64,000 nucleotides of DNA, from assembly GCA_001051155.2 (NCBI GenBank), contig JYIP02000003.1:2666001-2730000 (forward strand). The letters run 5' to 3'. Origin of the DNA: Chrysoporthe austroafricana (Eukaryota; Ascomycota; Sordariomycetes; Diaporthales; Cryphonectriaceae). The notes below the pieces were generated by a model, which saw nothing but the letters and a program-made list of their open reading frames with translations, made no database searches and was not told the DNA's origin. This document shows positions 45,901 to 53,184 of the stretch, piece by piece. Numbering within the stretch: position 1 is the stretch's first letter; every line of letters begins with the position of its first letter. The position numbers were made by a program, and so were the translations under genes.

Positions 45901-46481
45901 AGCGAAGTGACGAAGACACAAGATTGACAACAGCTCAAGCGCACGTTCTCACTGTGCTGATGAGCATATGCAACGCCATACGGCCTAGTTTGGTCTGCTG
46001 GCTAATGCTGCCTACAATGGACACGTCTAGGGGGCTGCGGAAGTGTATCGATGGTATCACTCGAATTGCCAAACAAGCCACTTTTGTTCTCGATGAGATA
46101 CAGGCCTCAGGAGAACGCGAAATAGCCGTCCGCGACGTATCTGTGCAAGCACTAATCGCGCCAACAGAGAATGATTTGCCTCCTGTTAACATGGATACTC
46201 ATGTCAATATGTTCGCACAGACTCTAATACGCGAGGTGCAGAACAGCTGGATCGTCATGCCGGGTTTGATCACCGTCAGGGTGGCGGTCACCTCGTCCGC
46301 GCAACCTGGGACACAGGTACAAGGGGCCAAGAACGACTTAGACAAGAGGGCTGAGTTCTTAACCGAGCTTCACGATAGTTCGAGGGCTTGGACGACCGAG
46401 ATGGACGTGGAGGAAAGGGGCAGTCGAAAACGAAGGCGAAAGACAAACAGATGCCTTGGCGCGATAGCAATAGACGGATAG
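39942..46481 (+). CDS. MUS7: Mus7/Mms22 family DNA-repair protein
   Basis: Replication-fork repair protein; in yeasts Mms22/Mus7 works with Mms1 and the cullin Rtt101 in a ubiquitin ligase supporting recombination at stalled forks. A single open frame of 2179 residues without visible introns. The N-terminus MGNWKELGVVPDSDDE is the typical family opening. Residues about 20-880 are disordered, Ser/Pro/acid-rich, with several basic clusters (KRKRKK-like around 590-600) and an Asp run near 525. The conserved helical Mus7/Mms22 region starts about 930: GLGPFGTHYTQHFDIFPL, then FFHQNTIVGGGTLKKAL, RFNWGRWSNETSSELGLLFD, and continues to the C-terminus. The end (SRKRRRKTNRCLGAIAIDG) is basic and its last residues may differ if a terminal intron exists. 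Its 3' end lies 200 bp from the stop of convergent LIN1. Confidence 0.9.
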   Translation: MGNWKELGVVPDSDDEAWDSEESQPSPTSANPLSLPRVDPQRDDVWDFPGSPSPCFSPNKRLELQRTQRSIVKPPSTDLVNLGQGASQILGEEQTSPAPCDGDDDTRSNPARDSPDPLASEPAGAKSATQVGRNDDTSPSDVRITALPASSSPVSANALEIHHDLGQQEGNRNVETTQPESPVRGRRSLRPRKPIQEHPYLLENAQYSRSMKTHGMKPVRITIEEQEAARRRKEEDSQDLEYDESQLESEDRSAESQERQNKRRQRQLDGDVDELALSPSPRTSSPQRHLRASSEQSPGQQTDNTSMNEDDEFPDISQLLGRKGGTHGRSSKRQPPLEPPTSKKPLKTTYVELSEVSPSRSHTDAWDLPPSSPRPTSASRIRHHPSPSRPSHQSSLLEVAAVPVPPSRQPSPPQPPVTTEEPIDLTAFVSESEKEEESARRSDSSSSESDSEAVRRTGKRIRGVLPASWLRLDQRTRKDKVRSNVRRQSPSLSPDRPRLGLAMRKPGAPQPTVAIRSFLDELNDDDDDDHNHDETRPEAEQSEYDAPETIPDHDELLSLDDGASAIEEGFVDWMLPGQKRKRASSRDPSRKRKKVQQKVFHGEERKRYRQQKISSSVCRLDRPSTNRARHQGQDSTIQVAGRAERAISPPALSIVDFTGPDAPKFIRVAARAASKRSNMGRSKPSYKKINLGNRTDNVDALSVLKAWRIGKITQKNLKAPRPPLQQKLSSTRQTLGSLSANVRRQPKPRSSLSFIRPQKLMRHVNVDNLASAEEPKPRSEVCTARPSQFSRTKSHSRDDYFRPAQLEADVLQEESGFAFTARKKMLDLLFRKSRSDILAQTFQLRRSTPDKESTPAKSLETPSKETDKPAFGLLETNRRKDPANTLKGPRTRKLIPPKQLDLEDPQFHHANDPLSFFDEPKVGEIAEPVEQERSKIIGLGPFGTHYTQHFDIFPLHRDTFFHQNTIVGGGTLKKALDCRVSEVVGSTRSAISLEFSKHRFNWGRWSNETSSELGLLFDLLITKLEERDESHPDEHQAVNCADHILKFVLNAISIDEESELRQFTGRVSELLLGFLKQTRPSTSERGPDRTLLQINSKFLLCALVILRFCRGTTELSSEVLQAEDLLKQSAKVVIEQLLEVGLSEVRASYHDLQRLATRERGIRTDDAAIAHWVLVIKVLGSAHMPRAGFWDLTGSAITAGALLPSNAQKLEGLWSDMFTLLPLGEFDDTGILSRGMRYVVPLEGWNLPQKLLKVVFESYQNNQRQSPSFNEYCRALLGRCHYLIEQWGWHRCVGIVGTIFDFFGHHNLSHLRNEEFYGSPRFLEELSNGPCLSVEPEDRSFHIFLKILAVAIQNMKRHGLSNDIRNLIARCLPNHNRQYSKEQAIHSRDLASLRNHHDLLCTLFWAAPPGDRRPVDSIEKLVQPASSHKEACLINLRAWRQLAQFVVSSGGSLNDYKPFMSWQNNMFQQVLSQYLSAAADVQDQFMSMAKEDRRGIQQQMLDGIVVANQAAAKDVLHFSITASLDVVKHCPSLSSATFSFNVNQLNKVFNKLSIKDGDLDWGITRACFDTIDSFVQRLEDLWYKLRESTCDPISSHDNREFEDAVEFLDEKIVQGFFAAVVRAMTSPVCTAPPQIGSASVIVEKAIILCGRITSLFIDTGKKQVRHFFSPGKYGVFQALPDELGLTERRFIPLFVATLLKNHVFNFSSINCGHFDIWMSSLVKPFHALRYENYLTETLKSIEVGYIKGAVVKPGSVPDYNSNRGLFACGIAHMRRELRQADPVQRKSLRAGYETLLKSVMRQMKSDIKSLKLGSIEHQNYISFIREIVGLIKSHGAEICTVDPFYYQFSAEYSPAKEDPQLHTAGILAYGLRLGEGETTAAPQLFYYLYNHFKSALANGQLDAESRIIESGMDDDNIFSFVIGRMLSAIIRASSVALNIWPLLGVYSNALLNILNRSYLPKEIPGTCLDDVVSLLNAVMGWMRDQFQRSDEDTRLTTAQAHVLTVLMSICNAIRPSLVCWLMLPTMDTSRGLRKCIDGITRIAKQATFVLDEIQASGEREIAVRDVSVQALIAPTENDLPPVNMDTHVNMFAQTLIREVQNSWIVMPGLITVRVAVTSSAQPGTQVQGAKNDLDKRAEFLTELHDSSRAWTTEMDVEERGSRKRRRKTNRCLGAIAIDG

Positions 46482-46681
46482 CTGCCGAGGAAATCTACAT
46501 GTCCAAACACACAAGATTCACTTCTACCAAATGCAATACTGCGAGCCTGAATGTTGGGAAGACTAGTGACTTACGCAGTCAATGTGGCAGTCGGGCTTCG
46601 CAGCTGAATAGAAGAACCATGGAGAGGCGGAATGTTTTGCTCGAGGGACAGCTTTTCCGCTGCTTTAGGGGGTATCCGTTT

Positions 46682-48169
46682 TCATGCGAAGTCAGCTACT
46701 CGGCTCCAGTCGTCGTCGCCGACGGCCCTGAACTCGACCCCTTCAAAGTAGCCAGCGTCCTGCCATGCCTTCATTGCCGGACCATCATAGGGACCTTGGA
46801 TCACACCGCCGTCCCTCCCGTCAATCCATCTATACTCCCACCTTCTACCCGCCGCGGGCTGTCCTTGAACAGGAGCAGCGGTGGGCTCTTTCCACCGCTC
46901 ACCAGCCTCGGTCTGCCAGTCCCTTATGAGCATCTCCCTCTCCGTCTCGTAGACATCCGCAAATTCTCTCCCGAGCAGCTTGTCCGCCGCCTCGGTGATG
47001 GAGTCGATCGCCTGCTTGATCTTTGCTTGCTGCGGGTCCACTGGGTCCTTTGCCCGGTCCACGTCCATCGCCTCTTCCCCGCCGAGCTTTTGCTGCTTCT
47101 TTAGCTTCCACTTCGGGACCTTCTTCTCCCTCGCCCTTCCCCTGCCCAGCCTCGCCAGCGCCTCGAGCGGCGTCTCCCCGAGCTCCAGATTCAGGATCAA
47201 GGCCTTCAGGAGGTCCTCCGTCAGCATGCTGTCCTCCTCCCTCCTCTGCCTCCTCAGCTCCGCCTCGCGCCTCTCGTGCGCCTCCGCGGCCTTCTTCATG
47301 TCTTTTTTGCTGACCCCGTCCAGCCACTTATCGTGCACGGCGTCGGGGTCCACAGCCTTGCGGATGAAGTTCCCCGCCTCGTCGAAGGCGCCCTCCTCCT
47401 GCTCGGCCCTCATGTTGAACGCGTCGATCTTGGGCGCGTTCCTCTTCAGGCCGCCCATCCCGACCTCCTCGTCCACGCCCTCCTCTTGTATCGCCAGCTC
47501 CAGGTCCTCCTCGTCGTCGCTGCTCAGGTTCCCCTCGTCGAGCCGCACCGTCCCGCCACTCTTGCTCGCCAGCTCCTGGCCCTCGATCTTGTCTGCGTCG
47601 AGGAAGCGGACCTCCTTTGCCTTCCGGCCGCCGGCGCGCGACGTGGTCTTCGGAGCGGCGGGGTCGTTCGTGTCTTCCTCGTCGGGGTCGTCGTCTGCGG
47701 CAAACATATCCTCGTCCTCGTCCTGCGCCTCCTGGGGCCCCTCCTCGCCGTCCCGTAGACGCCTGTCGTAGTTGTCCAGCTGGTCCGCGATGTCGATCTC
47801 CACATCCGCCACATCCAGGTCGTTGTTCCCGCTGCTCTTGCCGCGTGACTTCCTCGCCGCCGCGCGGTCCTTGAATGTCTCGTTGTCCGAGTCGCTGTCG
47901 TAGCCGTCGATGTTCACCGCGCCGCGCTTCGTGGCCCCGGCGCCCTTGCCGATGACGTCCGCCTCCAGGACCGCGTCGTCCTCCTCGTCCGCGGCGGCGG
48001 CGTCGGGCGCGAGGGCCGAGGGGTTGCGCACGTCGAACTTGACCTTCTTAGCGGCGGAAGGGCCGTCCTGCCCGTCGTCGTCGGCGGGGTTGGTGCGCTC
48101 GCCGTGGTGGGCGCGCGCGAAGGACTCGCCCGCCCGTTTGGGGCGCGCGGCTGAGAAGCGGGAGGACAT
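46682..48169 (-). CDS. LIN1: GYF-domain U5 snRNP-associated protein (Lin1/CD2BP2)
   Basis: Homologue of yeast Lin1 and human CD2BP2/U5-52K, which binds Prp6/Prp8 in the U5 snRNP and is released before tri-snRNP assembly. Intronless, 495 residues. N-terminal part: basic, with FARAHHGERTNP and KKVKFDVRNPSALAPD, then an acidic DEE/DSDSDNE-rich centre and INIDGYDSD-type motif (here VNIDGYDSDSDNE, highly conserved). Middle: KIDAFNMRAEQEEGAFDEAG, a family hallmark. Then DPDAVHDKWLDGVSKKDMKK and TPLEALARLG. C-terminal GYF domain at about 437-495: WEYRWIDG, followed by the proline-peptide-binding signature GPYDGPAMKAWQDAGYFEG. The start is the first ATG before the conserved N-terminus. The Asp/Glu codons are strongly GAC/GAG, giving long antisense open frames. 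Confidence 0.94.
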   Translation of the reverse strand: MSSRFSAARPKRAGESFARAHHGERTNPADDDGQDGPSAAKKVKFDVRNPSALAPDAAAADEEDDAVLEADVIGKGAGATKRGAVNIDGYDSDSDNETFKDRAAARKSRGKSSGNNDLDVADVEIDIADQLDNYDRRLRDGEEGPQEAQDEDEDMFAADDDPDEEDTNDPAAPKTTSRAGGRKAKEVRFLDADKIEGQELASKSGGTVRLDEGNLSSDDEEDLELAIQEEGVDEEVGMGGLKRNAPKIDAFNMRAEQEEGAFDEAGNFIRKAVDPDAVHDKWLDGVSKKDMKKAAEAHERREAELRRQRREEDSMLTEDLLKALILNLELGETPLEALARLGRGRAREKKVPKWKLKKQQKLGGEEAMDVDRAKDPVDPQQAKIKQAIDSITEAADKLLGREFADVYETEREMLIRDWQTEAGERWKEPTAAPVQGQPAAGRRWEYRWIDGRDGGVIQGPYDGPAMKAWQDAGYFEGVEFRAVGDDDWSRVADFA

Positions 48170-48839
48170 GACGCTGCGGCTGCCCCGCTGTTTCTTCCTT
48201 TCTTTCTTTTCTTTCTTTTTCTTTTCCCCCTTGCCTGTGTTGTGGAGGGTTGGGATCCTGAATGTGAGGAAGGGAACGGGTCGTCGAAAGGATCAGGCGG
48301 GCGCTGTCGTGGAGAGTTGTGGAAGACGCAGTTGCTTCTTCTCCTGCGTTGTGGGTGGATGCAGCAGCCCTACAGCGGCGTGAGCGGGAGCTTATGCGGA
48401 GGTTACATCCCTGGAAGCACGCGGGGAGCTTCACAGCGACCCCCCTGGTCCCCTGGCTGGCTGGATCCTCTCCCCAGCCCATGTCCACGTCAGTGGGGCC
48501 TTGGTTTACACAATACTATAATTCACAGCCGGAGCCACATTTATGCACATGTCGAAAGCCTCTCGTGTGAATCTCGTCCGCGGCATGTTGGAGAATAGCT
48601 GGCATTCTCGGCGCAATGCAATAAGGACGCGCTGTCCGTAAGCGTCGTCGGGATATCATAGCCGTATTCAGCGACGCCTGCCCCCCCCCTTCGTATACAC
48701 TCCTGGGGTGTCCTCTTCTACAGGCGCACCCCGATCGTTCCTTATCTCACAAAATGCAAACAATGAGCCCTGCTGCAAGACCCCTAGGCCATGGCCCCCA
48801 TCACGCCGTACCACTGCCCTTTCGTTCCGGCTCATCGGC
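48170..48839. other. LIN1 upstream region
   Basis: 670 bp between the LIN1 start and the stop of the next leftward gene. A T/C-rich run (TTTCTTTCTTTTC, 48190-48230; purine-rich on the LIN1 sense strand) lies right at the start. No gene is supported. Confidence 0.55.
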
Positions 48840-51085
48840 TCATTGGTCCTTCGGCGGGACTACCTCGGCCCTCCAGTTGACATGCTCTCGGTCTGCCACC
48901 CGAGCCATCACTGCCAGCGTGTCGGCAGCAGCCTTGTACGGTGATGTCCATGGCCCCATGACTGGCGTCTTTAGCCTCTCGTCCGTCAGTCTGCTCCGGA
49001 ACCTGTCGGCCTCTGACCACACCGCGAACTGGTGGCTCACGTTCCGCAGGAGGACCTTCTGGCTGGCCTCGTCCAGCCTGGGCTCGCGGGATGAGTTGCT
49101 GTTGATCGCGTACACCTTCAGGATCTCGTTGATGAGGATACCATTGAGCTGGATCGCCAGGGTGTGCAGTGGAAGCGAGTGATATGTCATGCGTCTGAGC
49201 TCCATCAGGTGGGCCTCCAGCGAGAGCCAGGCCTTCTCATCCACATGAGTCCTGCTCAGCTCACACGCCTGGTTCTGGGATCGGAACGCGATGAAGTAGG
49301 CCAGGATCATCTCCATGGTCAGCATAACCGGGCGGTAGTCTTCCGCCGCCATCCGCTCCCCGTTGGCCGTGGCGCCGTTGGGCTGCTTCTGTCTCTCCCT
49401 GTCCCGCTCGTGCTTCTCCTTGTCGCGTTCACGCTTCAGGTTCCTCCCCAGGGTTGACATGGCTCCATGACGGCGCATGAGAGCGTCCCGGTCCTTAGAC
49501 GACCCGCTGCGGGGCGGGATTGCCTCTCCAGCGCCCGGTGTCTGGGTGACCCGTCCGCTGGGTGTCGGATTCTGCGAGCTGCCGGAAGGAACCTGAGAGA
49601 CGGCTGCTGGAGGGTTGGGTGGTGTGTAGGGTGCTTTGCTGGCGGGCGCGTCGGGAGCCTTGGGTCGCTTCGCCGCTATGGACGGTGCCACCTCGGTATT
49701 CGTCTCAGCGGGCCGTGGTCGCTTCTTTGCTGGCGGGGGCGTGTTTTCCACACTGACAGACCTGTCCTTCCTATTCTTGGAGGGGAGTGCGAGCAGCCTC
49801 CTCACTGTCGGGCGCAGGGTCTTTCTGATCCTCAGTGTGACGATGAGGCTCTTCGGTTTACTCTCATCGGCGACAGCCTCCCGTGTCTTCTCTTTGCGCA
49901 CGCCCTTCGCAGCCTCGGGCGGCTGACTTCCTGCCTGACTCAGCTCGCCCCTGTTAAGCGCCTTCTCGATCCGCAAAAGCTCGTCCTCGACCATTTTGGG
50001 GAGCGTGGGCGAGAGAAGCCTGGGCAGCTCTGGGATCGCGGGCTTCTTCTTGACTGTCGCCTCCGGCTTAGGAGCTTTCGTTTGCGCCTTGCCGCCTGAG
50101 GGACTCTCTTTTGGCTTCTTCTTCGGGCTGTTGGTCTCCAGCTCATCGTCGATCGCCGGATGGCGCAGGGGTGACAACAACGGAGGGACGAGGTGCTTTC
50201 CAGCGCTGTCGGACTTTCGGGATAGAGAATTGGAGTGTGACGAGCCTGGGTTCTTGGCCCCGTTGACCGTGGGTCTGGGCGACGCTGCACGGTCCCTCTC
50301 CCTGGAGCTTCCTACGGCGACGCGACTGCCTGGGGTCGACTGAGAAGCCCCTGATCTCCCCTCCTTGCTCGAAGGTTTGTCGTGTGCCGAGCTGCGCGGG
50401 GTCTCGGGCCGTGGTGGTTTGCGCGACAGGTCCTCGCTCGGTTTCGCCTTCTTGTGCGGCCTGGCACTGTCGTCTGGGTCTAACGGCCGCTTCTTGCTCT
50501 CCGACGGGCTCGGCGCATCTCTCGAGATCGGTTTAGACATCGAGGACTTAGACCTGTGGTATCTGGTTAGCACACGAGCTGCTGACCGCGTCTCCGGTTC
50601 TGCGCAAACCTCTCTGTCTCCCCGTTCAGCCGGACCTCCTGCGCCTTGCCCGACCGCTGCGATCCGGCGTCCTTGGACCTATCCTGCTCCTTGCGCACGG
50701 CATCCCTGTCCAACTTCACCGCATCGCCCGTGTGGCTCTTCTCTTCGGGCTTCCCAGGGACGCCGTTCTCGATCGGCGAGTTCGAGGCTTTCTTCGCCTT
50801 CTTGTAATCCTTGAATGACATCTTGTTCAGCTTCTTGGGCGCAGCCGCGGGCAGAGGCGTGGCAGGGGAGGGCTCGGGCTCGTCGCAGATGTCGAAGTAT
50901 GGTCTGGTCAGGAGGACGCCGCGGTCTGCGTCCGATAGGAAGGTGGAGTATTGTAATGGCGACTGATGCTGCCAATAGTTCGGCGGCACTGGGTATTTGT
51001 GGTCTGGGTAAAGCGACAGGTGGTGTGGACGCTCTGGCAGTAGACTCTTGACGACGGATCTGATTCTATCCGCCGTAGTCTCCAT
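48840..51085 (-). CDS. Ser/Lys-rich nuclear protein, possibly Ell-binding (Ebp1-like)
   Basis: Not firmly recognised. Exons 50610-51085 and 48840-50553 give 729 residues; the 56-nt intron (GTTTGC donor, GCTAAC branch, CCACAG acceptor) joins GETE to RSKSSMSKPIS in phase. Start at METTADRIRSVV; an in-frame ATG 12 codons upstream is less likely. A short ordered N-terminus (VVKSLLPERPHHLSLYPDHK; LLTRPYFDICDEPEP) is followed by about 400 residues of low-complexity Ser/Pro/Lys sequence with SKKRP and KKRPRP-type nuclear signals. Then comes an all-helical C-terminal domain (about 565-729: LTMEMILAYFIAFRSQNQAC, LEAHLMELRRMTYHSLPLHT). The layout resembles AFF/Ebp1 scaffold partners of elongation factor Ell, known in fission yeast; that link is recollection plus architecture, not proof. 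Confidence 0.7.
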
Positions 51086-51211
51086 CTTGCGACGTGCTTC
51101 ATGAAAGAAGAATGGTCGCAAAGACGAGCCTCGCCAGGCTGTGTCCGCTGAGGGAGCGCGACGGCGGATAACGGAGAGAGGCGGCTTCGAGGGCGAGGGC
51201 GAGGGCGGTGG

Positions 51212-51236
51212 TGACGGTGGTGGTGGTGGTGGTGGT
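51212..51236. repeat. (GGT)n trinucleotide repeat
   Basis: GGT units within the leader of the Ser/Lys-rich gene, about 130 bp upstream of its start. Confidence 0.75.
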
Positions 51237-52203
51237 CACGATAGCATGCGGCGGTCGCGGAGCGCGGTCGAATGTTGACTGTCGGTTCCGGGGGGGGCGG
51301 TTCGTCGCAGATGGTGTGTAACCTCCCCCAAGGCACGGGGATAACGGATTGGTCCCGAAACGGTCAGCAGTCGAGGTAGGGAAATGTGTCGACAGGGAGG
51401 TTGAGGTCGGTGGAGGTCTGGGAACAATAGGCGGGTTAGAACAGACAATCGCAAAGGAGCTCCGCCTGGCAGGTCAGTATTGTTGTGATCACGTCAATAC
51501 TGCCAACCCAATTGCGCCAGGGACAATACACAATCGTCTCAGTACCCGCACCGGCCGGCACACCAAGACAGAGGGAAGGGCAAGGGGGATGGATACAGGG
51601 AACAATAGATGAATTATTTTACCTTGACCTTCGCACGCGCCGACAATGCAGATGTCGCGCCGTCTCTCGTGGAGCAGTAGCGAATATTGTGGGTGTCGCC
51701 TGCTCGCCGCTGTAGCGTTAGGGACGGGGGACTGGTGAGGGAGCTTGGTACACTCCCATCAGCGCCAGGGCCAGGACCGGGACCAGGCACAGCTGCTGGA
51801 GCCAGCCAGTAATTATCAGGCGTCGTCGCGGCGTATCAATTCGCAGGCGTTGTCGGTGCCGCCCAGCTCCACCGTCGACGGCACCCTCCCGGTCTCCACT
51901 GTTTCTGACAGCGATACGGGGGGAGGGGGTAGGGGTCGATGCGCCGTCTGGATTCAGCTGTGGCGCATCCGGGATTTGAGATGTGGTGAGCTGAGGCGGC
52001 GAGACGTCGTGTGAGGACGGGAGATAAGTCGATCAGGGTTGAGGAGTGCCCGGGTCCCTCCCTCTCTTACGGAACTTCTGCAAGGGATAAGGCAGTCCAA
52101 GATATTATTAGTGCCGAGGACGGGAAACCTGGCGTGTGGGTGGGTGTGGCTGAGGTGGGCTGCTGGCAGAAGGGCGCGGGGGTCGGGCCTCATACGACCT
52201 ATG

Positions 52204-52226
52204 GCCTGCCATGGGCCATGGCAGGC
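52204..52226. repeat. 23-bp palindrome
   Basis: Eleven-base arms GCCTGCCATGG and CCATGGCAGGC are separated by a single G. Could be a dimeric transcription-factor site; chance cannot be excluded. Confidence 0.6.
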
Positions 52227-53184
52227 GGAGAGGATGCGATGTGACCGTCACGCCGGATTTTGGATCAGCCCAGCTGTTGCTCCGGTCTTAGACTGGTCTT
52301 GTGACAGCCAGCCTGACACATCCCTGACCTCGATCTTGTCTCCTGCGCTTCCGCGATACTGAGTTCTTGTCGCGCCGGTCAGGTGGAGTACGAACCGCAC
52401 TGGGTCGGTCTACTATGGCACAGTGTCTGTACCGCTTTTGCTTTTGGAAGTGTGCATGTTCCCATGCCAGCTCTCCTCCCACAGCAGGGAGCCATGCAGT
52501 TGTACTGTACAGGCACGGTCGCATACACCACAGTGATACGACTCAGTATTTGAGCATGTCGTGTCGACCGCAGAGACGTATCCCGCCGGGTTGGGGCCGG
52601 AGGGGGCTGCCGGGACACAGGGGCCCCAGGCTCCGGCTCGGCCCAGACCCAGGGGATCGCCACTGACAGACGACCCCATCGCGGTGTGACCTCCCCACGG
52701 TGACATCAAGATTAGCAGAAGGAAAGGAGGCCGAATCGATACTCTCCTCATTGGTTGGCAGTATCTTGTCATGTGTCCACGGCACCGGAAGTCCACAGAG
52801 CATGCCACTGCCTGGCAGAACAGAACCAATCCCCTCCCTCCCCCAAACTCCAGACGCAGGCGCATACTCCGTGGTATTGACAATCCTCAAACTCCATTAG
52901 TTGTCTGGGTACGCCCAGGCCCTTATCTGACAGACACATTTGGGCTCGAATAACCACCGTAACGACGACCATGGGCTTCCACATTAAGTCAAGGCAAACG
53001 AGAAAGGACAAGGGTGACTTGACGTCGTCGGATCTAATCCATCTACCAACGCCCTATCCCAAGATCCCGAGGACGCAGTTTCCCTCGGTCTTGGCCTTGG
53101 CGCCCTTTTTGCCAATCGATAGAGAATAATGATTATTTATAAAGGGGGAAACTTGAAAACAAGGAGGGGGCGGGCGAAGCATTG

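Larger units (their letters stand above)
51086..53184. other. 2.1-kb intergenic region
   Basis: Upstream of the Ser/Lys-rich gene and downstream of the F-box gene, both leftward. It contains a GGT repeat (51212-51236) and a 23-bp near-perfect palindrome (52204-52226). Open frames are short and overlap on both strands, and none has a motif. Confidence 0.55.

Noticed and set aside
46980..47771. 263-codon Ser-rich plus-strand frame opposite LIN1
   Set aside because: Arises from antisense of acidic GAC/GAG codons; no motif.
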